From the NCBI RefSeq assembly GCF_000981225.1, contig NZ_LAJC01000048.1:1-44785 (forward strand): a stretch of DNA of 44,785 bases, read 5' to 3'. The notes under the pieces are model-generated. The model did no database searches. It was not told the DNA's origin and worked only from the letters and a program-made list of their open reading frames with translations. This document shows positions 1-9,144 of this stretch, one piece after another. This DNA is from Allosalinactinospora lopnorensis (GTDB lineage Bacteria; Actinomycetota; Actinomycetes; Streptosporangiales; Streptosporangiaceae). The first letter of the stretch is position 1. Every line of letters begins with the position of its first letter. Both the position numbers and the translations under genes were made by a program.

Positions 1-1105
1 CGGGCATCGCGCTGCCCGGCGAGCCCGGCGAGCAGCCCGGCCTTGCCACCGGGCCCCGCGCACGCGTCCAGCCAGCGGGCGTCGGCTCCGTCGAGGACGA
101 CACGGCTCAGTGCCAGGGTGACCAGCTGGCTGGCTTCGTCCTGCACAGCGGCGCGGCGCTGCTTCACCTCGCGCAGAGACGCGGGATCCCCCTCGGGAAG
201 GTAGGCGGCATAAGGCGAGTAACGGGCCGCTGTGGCGCCGCCGTTGATCAGGTCGGCGAGGCTGGCCCGCCCGGGCTTGGCCACGAGGGTCACCCGCGGC
301 CGCTCGTTGTGCGCCGCGAGCAGCCGTTCGGTCTCGGCCAGACCGCCGCCCGGCTCTTCGCCGAGGGCGTCCGCCAGCGCCTCGACGATCCAGCGCGGGT
401 GGCTGTGCACCACAGCGAGGTGGCCCACAACATCGTCCTCCCGCGCCGGAGCGACGATGGCCAGCCACTCCTCCAGGCCGCGGGCGCTGACCCTGCGCAG
501 GACGGCGTTGGCGAACCGGGAGCGGTGCTGGCCGATGGTCCGGCGCGCGATGTCGATCGTGGCACTCACCGCCGCGTGCGGCGGGACCTTCGTGTTCAGC
601 AGCTGGTGCGCCCCGAGGCGCAGGATCGGCAGCACCTCGGCGTCGACCGACCTCAGAGACCGGTCGACGCACGCGTCCAGGATCGCGTCGTAGCTGCCTG
701 GTGGCGCAGTGTCCCGTAGGTGAGTTCGGTGGCCAGGGCGGCGTCGCGGCCGGTGACGTGGCGCTCCCGCAGCATCGACGGGAGCAGCAGGTTGGCGTAG
801 GCGTCCCGCTCCTGCACCGCCTTCAGCACGTCGTAGGCCACGCGGCGCGCGGTACCGGACGCGCCTCCGCGGCGCCGCTTGCCGTCGTCGCCGTTCTCTG
901 CGCGGCGCGCCGGACGATACCCGGAGCGGGAATGGTCTGTCACTTCTGGATCCGCCTCACACCTGGGAGAGCGCCGGGAGGAACTGCGCGGGCCCGCCCC
1001 GCTCTCATACGCGCCGGGGTTCGTCGGGGCCGCTCCCATCGAGGGTACGGCAGCCTCCGAGGTCGCTGGGTCCTGTGGCGGCTCAGCCGCCGAGACGTTC
1101 GTCAT
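1..1105 (-). pseudogene. rsmB: 16S rRNA m5C967 methyltransferase RsmB, partial and frameshifted
   Basis: RsmB (Sun/Fmu) methylates C967 of 16S rRNA using SAM. Only the N-terminal NusB-like RNA-binding domain and the beginning of the methyltransferase domain are present, because the gene runs off the left edge. The start ATG at 1105 overlaps the end of fmt by 23 bases, and a low-complexity charged tail of about 80 residues precedes the NusB-like part (RRVAYDVLKAV). The last visible motif is the SAM-binding DACAGPGGKAG. The reading frame breaks near 697-698: the minus-strand frame reads TYGTLRHQ and is then lost, but restoring one G in the GG run gives TYGTLRHQGSYDAILDAC and stays open to base 1. 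The family call is firm. The frameshift is seen directly; that it is a sequencing error is inference. Confidence 0.88.
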
Positions 1106-2012
1106 CGCCGGGCCGCACCCCGCGCGCCCACTCCACCGCGTCCATTCGGCGCTTGCCCTGGGCCTGCACCTCCCCGAGCTCGACCGGACGGGTGGCGGTT
1201 CCCACGAGAACCCGCTGCTTGTCGGCCGCGATCCGCCCCGGGGCCAGCCGCGGGCCGTCCGGCACCACAACAACGGGCCCCAGCTTGATCCGGGCGCCCC
1301 GGAAGGTCGACCACGCGCCCGGGACGGGGGTGCAGGCCCGGATGAGGCGGTCCACGCGCATCGCCGGCGACCCGAAATCGATCTCGGCGTCGGCCGGAGT
1401 CAGCTTCGAGGCGTAGGAGGTTCCGTCGCCCTGCTGCGGGCGCGCCACCAGCTCACCGGACTCGATACCGTCCATTGTCCTGACCAGCAGGTCCGCACCG
1501 GCATGGGACAGCCGGGTGAGCAGCTCCCCACTGGTGTCGCGTTCCCCGATCGGCTCGGTGACCGTGCCGTAGACCGGGCCGGAGTCCAGGTCCTCCTCGA
1601 TCTCGAAGGTGGTCGCTCCGGTGACGTCGTCGCCGTGCAGCACCGCGTGCTGCACGGGCGCCGCGCCCCGCCAGGCCGGCAGCAGCGAGAAATGCAGGTT
1701 GACCCAGCCGTGCGCCGGGATGTCCAGAGCCTCGCGCCGCAGCAGCGCACCGTAGGCGACGACCGGGCAGCAGTCCGGCCCGATCGCGCGCAGCCGGCGC
1801 AGGAAGTCCGGGTCGCTCGCCTTCTCCGGTTTCAGGATCTCCAGCCCCGCCTCGGCGGCGGCCTCGGCCACCGGGCTCTGCCGGACCTTGCGGCCCCGCC
1901 CCGCCACGGCATCGGGTCGGGTGAGGACCGCCGCGACCTCGTGGCGGGAATCCAGCAGTGCCCGCAGAGAGGGGACCGCGGTCTCGGGTGTTCCGGCGAA
2001 GACCAGCAACAT
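1083..2012 (-). CDS. fmt: Methionyl-tRNA formyltransferase
   Basis: Fmt formylates Met-tRNA(fMet) with 10-formyl-tetrahydrofolate, giving the initiator tRNA. The 309-residue length is normal for the family. The N-terminus (LLVFAGTPE) is typical, and the catalytic region [20 protein letters not shown] is intact with the conserved Asn, His and Asp (HGDDVTG) positions, followed by a C-terminal tRNA-binding domain. The ATG at 2012 is the family start. It lies head-to-head with priA (132 bases between starts) and overlaps rsmB, so fmt and rsmB form an operon. Confidence 0.97.
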   Translation of the reverse strand: MLLVFAGTPETAVPSLRALLDSRHEVAAVLTRPDAVAGRGRKVRQSPVAEAAAEAGLEILKPEKASDPDFLRRLRAIGPDCCPVVAYGALLRREALDIPAHGWVNLHFSLLPAWRGAAPVQHAVLHGDDVTGATTFEIEEDLDSGPVYGTVTEPIGERDTSGELLTRLSHAGADLLVRTMDGIESGELVARPQQGDGTSYASKLTPADAEIDFGSPAMRVDRLIRACTPVPGAWSTFRGARIKLGPVVVVPDGPRLAPGRIAADKQRVLVGTATRPVELGEVQAQGKRRMDAVEWARGVRPGDDERLGG

Positions 2013-2144
2013 GGACGACCATTCCTTACTTACCGTGGTGTCTTGGATCCCGTTTTACCAGGGGCTCCTCCCCGGCTCGTCCGTCCTTTCGGGAGTGGTC
2101 CGGCTCGCGTGCGGCGTCGTCGCCCTCTGGTAGACCTGGACCCG

Positions 2145-4226
2145 ATGACTCCGCAGCCTGACTCCGACGAAGGGGCGCTCTTCCACGTGCCCCGTACCGC
2201 GGCGGCCGCGCCGAAGGCGCCGGAGAAGCGGAAACCCGCAGCGGAGCTGCCCGTGGCGCGGGTCGTTGTGGACACTCCCCTCCCCCACCTCGACCGGACG
2301 TTCGACTACCGGGTGCCCGAGACCCTGGCCGCCTCGGCGGTCCCCGGCTGCCGGGTGATGGTGCGGTTCAGCGGCCAGCTTCTCGGCGGCTTTCTCCTGG
2401 AGCGGGCCGCCGACTCCGATTTCCCGGGACGGCTGGCCTACCTGGAGCAGGTCGTCTCCCCCGAACCCGTCCTCACACCGGAGATCCGGGATCTCGCCCG
2501 CGCCGTCGCCGACCGCTACGCCGGGACGCTCAGCGATGTACTCCGGCTGGCCGTCCCGCCCCGGCACGCCCGCGTGGAGAACGCGCCCGCCGACCCTTCG
2601 GAGCCGGAGCCCGCCGCGGAGTCCGCGCACCGCACCGGATCTCCCGAACAGGACCCGGGACCCTGGGTCGACTACCCGGCCGGCCCGTCCTTCCTCTCGG
2701 CGCTGCGCGCGGGTCAGGCTCCCCGGGCCGTCTGGACGGCGCTGCCCGGGCCGGACCGGGCCGACGCGATCGCCGCGGCCGCGGACGCCGCTCTCGCCGG
2801 AGGCCGGGGAGCGGTGATCGTGGTCCCCGACGGCCGCGACGTCGACGCGGTGGACGCCGCGCTGGGCCGCCGGCTGGGCACGGGCCGGCATGTGGCGCTC
2901 ACCGCGGAGCTCGGCCCGGCCGAGCGCTACCGCAGGTGGCTCTCGGTACTGCGCGGTGGGGTGAGCGCGGTCGTGGGCACACGCGCCGCGATGTTCGCCC
3001 CGGTGCGCGACCTCGGCCTGGTGGTGCTGTGGGACGACGGTTACGACGTCCACTGCGACCCGCACGCGCCCTATCCGCACGCGCGCACGGTGCTGGCCAT
3101 GCGCGCGCACCGGGCCGGGGCCGCGGCACTCATCGGCGGCTTCGCCCGTACCACCGAGGCGACCCAGCTCGTCGAATCGGGGTGGGCCCGTCCTCTCGCC
3201 GCCGATCGCGCCACATTGCGCCGCCGGGCCCCTCGGGTACGCGCGGCCGGGGACGACTCCGAACTCGCACGCGACGAGGCGGCCCGTGCCGCACGGTTGC
3301 CCAGCCTCGCCCTGCGCGTCGCCCGGGAGGCCGCGGCGTCGGGCCCGGTACTGATCCAGGTGCCGCGGCGCGGCTACCTCACCTCGATGTCCTGCTCGCG
3401 GTGCCGCAGCACCGCCCGTTGCGACTCCTGCCGGGGGCCGCTGGCGATACGCAGCGCCCACGCCATGCCGTACTGCAGGTGGTGCGGCCGGATCGCCGGG
3501 GACTGGCACTGCCCCTCCTGCGGCGATGCCCGGCTGCGGGCCAATGTGGTGGGCGCTCGCAGGACCGCCGAAGAGCTCGGCCGGGCCTTTCCCTCGCTGG
3601 CCGTTCGCACCTCCGGCCGCGATGGGGTCCTCACCGAGGTCGGCAGCCGCCCCGCGCTCGTGGTGGCCACGCCCGGCGCCGAGCCGGCGGCCGCGGGCGG
3701 TTACGCCGCCGCCCTCCTGCTGGACGGGTGGGCCCTGCTGGGCCGCGCCGACCTGAGAGCAGGCGAGGAGGCACTGCGGCGCTGGTACAACGCGGCCTCG
3801 CTGGTGCGTCCCGCGGCCGATGGTGGGCAGGTGGTGGTGCTGGCCGACGCGTCGCTGCCGACCACTCAGGCGCTCGTCCGCTGGGATCCGGCGGGCTTCG
3901 CGGAGCGGGAACTGGCCGAGCGCCGGGAACTGGGGTTCCCGCCGGCGGTGACCATGGCGTCGGTCACCGGTGAGTCCGCGCACGTCCGCGAACTGGTGGA
4001 GCAGATCGACCTGCCGGAGAGCGCCGAACTCCTCGGCCCCGTCCCGGTCACCTCGAACGGGACCCCGGACAGCAGCGCGGAGCGGACCGAGCGTGCCCTG
4101 CTCCGGGTCCCGCGCACCGCCACCTCGGCACTGACCCGCGCGCTCAAGGTCGCGGCCTCAGCACGCAGCGCCCGCAAGGACGACCACCTCGCCCAGGTCC
4201 GGGTCGACCCGTTGCACGTGGTGTAG
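2145..4226 (+). CDS. priA: Actinobacterial PriA-like primosomal protein N', degenerate helicase
   Basis: This is a 693-residue PriA homologue, the replication-restart factor that binds stalled forks. The open frame extends far upstream, but the ATG at 2145 is the first sensible start and lies beyond the fmt start. The N-terminal 3'-DNA-binding domain is recognisable (DRTFDYRVPE, GCRVMVRF). The nucleotide-binding motifs are decayed: the usual GxTGSGKT reads ALPGPDRA and the DEEH box reads LWDDGYD. The zinc-binding cysteine cluster at about residues 416-460 is kept (CSRC, CDSC, CRWC, CPSC). Actinobacterial PriA proteins are known to lack helicase motifs, so this is a family trait and not a local mutation. 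It probably acts as a structural loader rather than an active helicase. Confidence 0.9.
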   Translation: MTPQPDSDEGALFHVPRTAAAAPKAPEKRKPAAELPVARVVVDTPLPHLDRTFDYRVPETLAASAVPGCRVMVRFSGQLLGGFLLERAADSDFPGRLAYLEQVVSPEPVLTPEIRDLARAVADRYAGTLSDVLRLAVPPRHARVENAPADPSEPEPAAESAHRTGSPEQDPGPWVDYPAGPSFLSALRAGQAPRAVWTALPGPDRADAIAAAADAALAGGRGAVIVVPDGRDVDAVDAALGRRLGTGRHVALTAELGPAERYRRWLSVLRGGVSAVVGTRAAMFAPVRDLGLVVLWDDGYDVHCDPHAPYPHARTVLAMRAHRAGAAALIGGFARTTEATQLVESGWARPLAADRATLRRRAPRVRAAGDDSELARDEAARAARLPSLALRVAREAAASGPVLIQVPRRGYLTSMSCSRCRSTARCDSCRGPLAIRSAHAMPYCRWCGRIAGDWHCPSCGDARLRANVVGARRTAEELGRAFPSLAVRTSGRDGVLTEVGSRPALVVATPGAEPAAAGGYAAALLLDGWALLGRADLRAGEEALRRWYNAASLVRPAADGGQVVVLADASLPTTQALVRWDPAGFAERELAERRELGFPPAVTMASVTGESAHVRELVEQIDLPESAELLGPVPVTSNGTPDSSAERTERALLRVPRTATSALTRALKVAASARSARKDDHLAQVRVDPLHVV

Positions 4227-4254
4227 CCCGGGTCGACCTCCCGAGCGAGTACAA

Positions 4255-4320
4255 GGCCTGCTCCGGCCCCGGCGGGTCGGCGGCGCTCGGTCGCGCGACC
4301 TCGCCGTGCCGGAGCAGGCC
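4255..4320. terminator. Bidirectional terminator hairpin between priA and the sortase gene
   Basis: A perfect 13-bp inverted repeat (GGCCTGCTCCGGC at 4255-4267 and its complement at 4308-4320) lies between two convergent genes. A 12-base palindrome, GGTCGCGCGACC (4289-4300), sits inside the loop. The position and symmetry suit termination in both directions. There is no clear T-tract. Confidence 0.65.
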
Positions 4321-4353
4321 CCTCTCTGTCCACAGGTCAGAAAATCTGAGACC

Positions 4354-5037
4354 CTATCGTACGTCGGTCATTTCGGCATAGACGATGATGTTGTCGCTGT
4401 AGTGCTCACTGTCTTCGTCGAATGTGCCACCGCAGGTGACCAGCCGCAGCTCCGGCTGGTCACCGGTTGGCGCATAGACCTCCTGTGTGGGGAAATTGTC
4501 CTTGGGGTGCTGCTCCACCGAGTAGATGTTGAAGACGGCGGTCGTGCCGTCCTCGCGGTCGACCATGACCTCGTCCCCGGATTCCAGCTTGCCGAGGTCG
4601 TAGAAGATTCCCGGCTGCCCGTCCAGGTCGACGTGGGCACCCATGACCGCCGGTCCGAACTGGCCCGGGGTGGGACCGTCCTCGTACCACCCGATGGTCG
4701 TGTTGTCCTCGGGGACCTCGATCTCGCCGCTGTCCTGGAGACCGAGCGGAATCGTCTCGTTTCCCTCGACGTCGATGGCGGGGATGGTCAGGCCCGTCGG
4801 CTCGGAGCGCTCCAGGGAGGACCCGTCACCGGATTCGCCGCCCTGCTCCGTTGAGGAGTCGCCGCCGGAGCCGGCCTCCGCGCCCGCCTCGGGCGGGGAG
4901 TCCGACGTCTTCAGCTGGCCGTCTGAGCCTACGAACAGGCTGAGCCCGAGGACAGCGGCGCCGAGGACGGTGAGTCCCCCGATGATCGCGGCGAGTATGG
5001 GACCGCGGCCGCCGGAGCGTTTCGATGCGTTACTCAT
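4354..5037 (-). CDS. Class F-like sortase (transpeptidase)
   Basis: This is a membrane-bound transpeptidase expected to cleave a C-terminal sorting signal and attach the protein to the cell wall. It has 227 residues. A membrane anchor lies at about 14-36, followed by an acidic, Ser/Gly-rich spacer at 40-78 and the sortase barrel. The catalytic His is in GAHVD (H135) and the Cys is in LVTCGG (C202). The TCGG-FD arrangement near the C-terminus resembles class F sortases of actinobacteria. The arginine expected after the catalytic cysteine is not obvious, as that segment reads HYSDNIIVYA. The gene lies 14 bases downstream of the surface-protein gene, its likely substrate, so the two form an operon. 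The sortase fold is certain; the class is likely. Confidence 0.85.
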   Translation of the reverse strand: MSNASKRSGGRGPILAAIIGGLTVLGAAVLGLSLFVGSDGQLKTSDSPPEAGAEAGSGGDSSTEQGGESGDGSSLERSEPTGLTIPAIDVEGNETIPLGLQDSGEIEVPEDNTTIGWYEDGPTPGQFGPAVMGAHVDLDGQPGIFYDLGKLESGDEVMVDREDGTTAVFNIYSVEQHPKDNFPTQEVYAPTGDQPELRLVTCGGTFDEDSEHYSDNIIVYAEMTDVR

Positions 5038-5051
5038 CGGCTCTACTGCCC

Positions 5052-5806
5052 TCAGACGTTGGAACGCTGCCGGCGGATCGCGAACGCCCCGACGGCCGCC
5101 GCCGCTGCCAGGACACCGCCCGCTGCGACCAGCGCGCCGCTGGCGGCTTCGTCGGCGACGCCGCCCTCGCCGGTCTCCATACCGCCCTGTGGTGCCGCCA
5201 CCAGCTCGCCGCAGGCCGCCGGAGCGGTCGCCTCAAGCGGGAGCTCGGGGTCCAGCTCGCTCTTGGCATCACCGCTGTACTTGCCATCGCCGTTGGGGTC
5301 GATGCCGTGCACGACGACGGATGCCTTGCCGTTAGCGAGATCCTGGACGACCTGGTCGGAGACGTCGAGCGTCCGCTCGTAGGTGTAGGACCCCTCTCCG
5401 CCGGTCGGCATGCGGTCCACGGCCAGGGCGCTGTCCGCAGCGGAGTCGCCATCCTTGGTCAGCGCCACCTGAACGTCCCCGTAGGAGGGCTTTCCTTCGG
5501 GGACGGAGATGATGCCGTCGCCGTTCTTGTCGGCGTCCGGCGTGGGACACGCTCCCTGGCCACCGATGTGGATGTGCTGCGCGTGCGGCTCGGTGGGGAC
5601 CACGTTGTTCACGTTGACGGTGACGGCGGCTTGGTTGTCTTCGATGTTCAGCCACACCTGGCCGCTGGCCCCCGACTCGTTGATCTGACCGAGGTTGCCT
5701 GGTAGGTCACTTTTTCCGCGGCCGTGTTAGCGGCACTCGCGGGAGCGACCATCATCAGGCTCAGCGGCAGCGCCAGCGCGAACGGGGCCAGCTTCCTCGT
5801 ATCCAT
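5052..5806 (-). pseudogene. Secreted CHRD-like surface protein with C-terminal anchor (frameshifted)
   Basis: The ATG at 5806 follows a good ribosome site (AAAAGGAG) and starts a signal peptide (MDTRKLAPFALAL... ASA). The frame then fails near 5695-5700. One added base gives YQANLGQINESGASG and joins the long downstream frame, for about 251 residues in total. The body resembles CHRD domains (AQHIHIGGQG) and carries two calcium-loop-like motifs, DADKNGDGIIS and DPNGDGKYS. The C-terminus has a glycine-rich segment (PQGGMETGEGG), a hydrophobic stretch (GALVAAGGVLAAAAAVGAFA) and a basic tail (RRQRSNV). That is the layout of a sortase substrate, but without LPxTG. The next gene is a sortase, which supports wall anchoring. 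The length is 3n+2, consistent with one missing base. The molecular role is unknown. Confidence 0.72.
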
Positions 5807-5846
5807 AAGATGCTCCTTTTGCCGTAATACACAGGCGTCTCATCAA

Positions 5847-5871
5847 CCTCAGGCAACTCGATTGCCTGAGG
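5847..5871. promoter_or_regulatory. Perfect inverted repeat upstream of the surface-protein/sortase operon
   Basis: CCTCAGGCAA and its exact complement are separated by five bases (5847-5856 and 5862-5871). The repeat ends 41 bases before the ATG at 5806, so it lies in the promoter or 5' leader. It has no following T-tract in the minus direction, which favours an operator or leader hairpin over a terminator. No binding protein can be assigned. Confidence 0.4.
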
Positions 5872-6417
5872 GGTACACGGAGTTGTGAGCTGACCGGTTT
5901 GCACATCGCCGACGATTTTTTAACTTGCGTGCTCCATCCGAGGTCATCGGGCGGAGATCGCCGGATCCCTGTCGGCGCGGCGCCGCTTCGGCGGTCGGAC
6001 CGCCGTCGTCGTCACTGCCGCAGAGACCGCCCACCAGGGGAATCACCGGATCAGAAGTTTCCTCAGCGGCATTTCCGCAGCACAACAAGGATTAGCCGCC
6101 GAGCGCGAAGGGAACATGGGACGTTTTCCATCGGCGACCGTCCAGAACTTCGGGGCCGCGGTACTTCGCGGGGGGAAATGCCGACCGCGCCCGGAAACCC
6201 CGTTGCCTCAGGTCAAAACGGCGGCTTCCCCGAACTCGGTTTCGGTGCACGCCGTTGTCCGCGGCCTATTCGCGCCGCGCCCGTTTCCGCGGTACCGCCC
6301 CGCCGAGGAGGAACCCGCCCCGCTTCCGTCCCACTGCGTTCGCAACGGCCGGAGGCACAGCGAACCTGCGGGCCCCGGAACGGCTCCCTCTGGTGCCGGC
6401 CCGGGGCGCGGCCGGGC
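5872..6417. other. Gene-poor stretch
   Basis: No convincing gene is seen in about 545 bases on either strand. The small frames present lack a ribosome site, conserved motif or consistent third-position GC bias. It probably holds the promoter of the surface-protein operon and the 3' end of the propeller-like gene's transcript. Confidence 0.4.
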
Positions 6418-7512
6418 TCAGATTCCGTGGCCGAAGACGACGCCGTGGTCGGTGAAGACGTCGGGGTCGCCCTTCTCGAAGGCCGTACCCGCGGCGACCG
6501 CCGCGGTCGTGTCCGGCACGTGGGTCAACGCGGGGATGGACAGGTCGTAGTCGTCATCGGCCATCTCGTGCCGCTCTTCCGCACCGTCGGCGGCGCGGTG
6601 CACGAGGACGGGGTTCCATGCGCCCTCGGCGATCCACAGGCCGTTGGCCCCGTCGTCGACCACGGCGTCGTAGCCGGCGTCCCGTTCTTCGACGGTGAGG
6701 TCCCACTCCGCGCCGTCCCAGTGGGCGAGCAGCGGCCGGTAGTGGTTTCGCTCCTCCTCGTCCTTGTAGTGCAGGCGGCCCACGGCCCACACGTCGTCGG
6801 CGGCCCGGGCGAGGACGTCGGTGAATCCCGCGCTCGACTCACCGGGCGGCAGCTCCACCTCGGGGACGTTCAGAGGACGCCATTCCCCGCCGTCCCACAG
6901 GTCGGCGGCGGGCTGCCCGGCGACGGATCCGACCGCGACGAGCGTGTCGGAGTCGGCGCCGGAAAGCGCATGGCGCACTCGGGGAGCCGGGGCGGTGCCC
7001 CAGGAGTCCCCGTCGAAACGCATGGCCCGCTCGGCCGCGTCCGCCGATTCCGACAGCAGCCACACGTCGTCCGGCGCGAGCGCCTCGATGCCGGTGGGGA
7101 ACAGCGTCCGGCCGAATTCGACGGAGCTCCACTCCTCGCCGTCGTAGTGGAGGATCCCGGCGCCGCCCTCCGGCGAGTCGCCGGCCGCCCAGACGTCGCG
7201 GGGACCGGAGGCGTCGGCCACCACCGGGCGCAGGGTCCAGTCGCCGGGGGTGCTCTCCTGGCTCCAGCCCGCCCCGTCCCAGTGGTGCACCCAGGTCGTT
7301 CCGTCGTTCTGGGCGCTGGTATCGCCGAACGCCCAGATGTTCATCGAGTCGCCGGCCGCGACGGCGCCGAAGGAGCCGCCGAGGTTCGGACCGCCGTGCA
7401 TGGTGCTCCACGCCCCGCTCGCCTGCGCCGGGCCGGCGGACGCCGCGACCGCTCCCGCCAGCACCGCGGAGGCCAGTCCCGCCCATCCCCGGTTACCAGG
7501 ACCTTTGACCAT
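6418..7512 (-). CDS. Secreted beta-propeller-like repeat protein of unknown function
   Basis: This 364-residue protein has a clear Sec signal peptide (about residues 1-32, ending near AQASG). The ribosome site GGGAGAGG precedes the ATG. The mature part is built of recurring units of the form DVWAxG...HWDGxxW: NIWAFGD/HHWDGAGW, DVWAAGD/LHYDGEEW, DVWLLSE/MRFDGDSW, DVWAVGR/AHWDGAEW and LWIAEG. Such repeats, rich in Trp and Asp, usually fold as beta-propellers. No catalytic motif or cell-wall anchor is visible, so it is probably released or loosely bound outside the cell. Its nearest co-directional neighbour is the DinB gene, 140 bases away. The secreted repeat architecture is seen; the fold is inferred. 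Confidence 0.72.
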   Translation of the reverse strand: MVKGPGNRGWAGLASAVLAGAVAASAGPAQASGAWSTMHGGPNLGGSFGAVAAGDSMNIWAFGDTSAQNDGTTWVHHWDGAGWSQESTPGDWTLRPVVADASGPRDVWAAGDSPEGGAGILHYDGEEWSSVEFGRTLFPTGIEALAPDDVWLLSESADAAERAMRFDGDSWGTAPAPRVRHALSGADSDTLVAVGSVAGQPAADLWDGGEWRPLNVPEVELPPGESSAGFTDVLARAADDVWAVGRLHYKDEEERNHYRPLLAHWDGAEWDLTVEERDAGYDAVVDDGANGLWIAEGAWNPVLVHRAADGAEERHEMADDDYDLSIPALTHVPDTTAAVAAGTAFEKGDPDVFTDHGVVFGHGI

Positions 7513-7652
7513 GGGCTCGTCCCTCTCTTCCCTGTAGTCGGGGGGTGACTCACCCGTGGGACGCCGGACGTTCTCCGGAAGTTGGCGAGGAATTAGGAGG
7601 AAAATTACTCAGCCGGCCGAACGGAAGAAGGTTCCCTCCGCACACGGCCGTT

Positions 7653-8207
7653 TCAGAGCGCGTCGGGCTGGTGTGCCGGGTGGGCCCGGTAGAGGTCGCG
7701 GAGCAGGCACACCTCGGCGCCGTGGTGGATGATCTCGCGATTGACGTGCAGCGCCAGCATCGCGAACGGGAACTCCGCCCACTCGGGCGGCTCCGCCTCG
7801 CCCACGGGGGCGGCCAGTCCGTCGGCGTCCAGCGTCCGGGCCCCGGCGCACCACAGGCCGTAGGCGCGCAGCATCCGCTCCAGGGCCTCATCGGCACTGG
7901 TCGGCCACACGGCGTCGGTGATGGTCATGGTGCGGTCGCCGAAATGGTGGTCGACCCGCATCTCCAGGACCCCCACGACGATGTGCGCGAGTCTCCAGGC
8001 GACCGTCGTCACGGGCGACGGCGAGGGCTCGGGTCACTCCCAGTCGGCCACGAAGGTGCCGTCAGGGTGCGGACGGACCGACCAGCACCCCTCCACCGGC
8101 TCCCAGAAGTACTCGTCGTCGGTGAGCCCGCGCATCCGGGGCCACAGCGATGTGTCCCAATGGAACTCCAGTTGGGCCAGGATCTCCGCGGTCCAGTTCA
8201 GCGCCAT
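7653..8207 (-). pseudogene. DinB-family protein with in-frame TGA
   Basis: DinB-like four-helix proteins bind a metal through histidines, and several are thiol-dependent transferases. The frame from ATG 8207 to the stop at 7653 encodes 184 residues except for a TGA at 8036-8034. Before it the protein reads MALNWTAEIL... TFVADWE; after it PEPSPSPVTTVAWRLAHIVV continues in the same frame. Relatives, as I recall them, read DWEWP here, so TGA has probably replaced TGG. Metal-ligand candidates are the histidines of EFHW, RLAHI and REIIHHGAE. Translation could restart at GTG 8012, but that would lose the first helix. It starts 13 bases after the methyltransferase gene, so the two are probably co-transcribed. 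Pseudogene, sequence error and recoding are all possible. Confidence 0.7.
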
Positions 8208-8220
8208 GGGTCCTCGCTCC

Positions 8221-8949
8221 TCACCCTTTTCGCCCTACCCCGGCCAGGACCCCGCTCCCCTCGGCGGCCACGTCCTCGTCCGGGTATGGCCACCAGGCCG
8301 CGTCGGCGAGACCGGGGGCGAGCAGCGTGAAGGGGGTGAACATGGGGGCAGGGGACACATCGTGCCGCGGGCCGGCGGGAGGCTGCGCGATCGCGATGTG
8401 GCCGCCGGGGGCCATCTCCGCGTGCAGCGCGCTGACCACCTCGTGCACACCGACGCCGTCGCGCCGCAGCGGGGACGTCTCCACCAGCAGAACCGCGACG
8501 GGCTCGCCGAAATCGACGAGCCCGCACTGCTTCAGCCGCCCGACGAGGCAGGACGGCCGCATGCTCTCCACGGCCAGGACGGGGACGGCGTTGTCGCTCC
8601 TCCCGGCTTTCCCGCGCAGGGGCGGCGTGGCCGCGGTGCGCCAGGGATCGACGTAGACGACGCGGGCACCGGGCTCGTGGACGCGCGCGGTGTCCAGGAT
8701 GCCGTGGCCGACGGGCAACCGTGAGGCCAGGTCGACGAACTGCCGGATGCCGGTCTCGGCTGCGAGGTAGTCGACCGCGCGGCGCACGAACCCCTGTGTG
8801 GCCCGGACGGCCGGGGACGGAGCCGGCTCCGGCGGGGGTCCGGCCCGGGTGCGGGCGAGATGCTCGTCGATCCGGGCGACGCTGGACCGTGGAACGTCGA
8901 CCGCTGAGACCTCGGCGTCGATGGGCGTTGCCCGCCACTCGTCCGTCAC
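8221..8949 (-). CDS. SAM-dependent methyltransferase (Methyltransf_19/DUF574 type)
   Basis: The family is common in actinomycetes, where it is annotated as S-adenosyl methyltransferase of unknown substrate. Visible features are the opening PRSSVARIDEHL, the region TGIRQFVDLASRLP that replaces the usual motif I (D-L-G-T-G-L-P), and motif II ARVVYVDP. Later parts include LLVETSPLRRDG and LHAEMAPGGHIAI. I chose GTG 8949 because GGGGAG lies at good spacing. A longer frame from GTG 9036 has its ribosome site touching the start codon and adds 29 unconserved residues. Motif I is LASRLP rather than LGTGLP, so cofactor binding should not be taken for granted. It is followed by the DinB-family gene. 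Confidence 0.75.
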   Translation of the reverse strand: MTDEWRATPIDAEVSAVDVPRSSVARIDEHLARTRAGPPPEPAPSPAVRATQGFVRRAVDYLAAETGIRQFVDLASRLPVGHGILDTARVHEPGARVVYVDPWRTAATPPLRGKAGRSDNAVPVLAVESMRPSCLVGRLKQCGLVDFGEPVAVLLVETSPLRRDGVGVHEVVSALHAEMAPGGHIAIAQPPAGPRHDVSPAPMFTPFTLLAPGLADAAWWPYPDEDVAAEGSGVLAGVGRKG

Positions 8950-9144
8950 GATCGCGCTCCCCGAGCCGCTGGCCGGTGCGAGGCGCGGGAACCCCGGAGA
9001 CCAGGACGTATCCGCTGTCCCCGTGATCTTCCGCACTCCTCTCGTTAGCGCCCGATGTTACCGTCACCGCGCGCAAGCGAAGATTTCCGCCATTGCTGCA
9101 TACAGAATACATCGAAGTGGGGCCGGCCGCGCATACCGTGCGGT

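Noticed and set aside
879-2144. Long N-terminal extension of priA
   Set aside because: It runs antisense through fmt and rsmB and has no PriA similarity; ATG 2145 is the sensible start.
5849-6088. 79-codon minus-strand frame upstream of the surface-protein operon
   Set aside because: It has no ribosome site, no family similarity and covers the inverted repeat; its composition is not coding-like.
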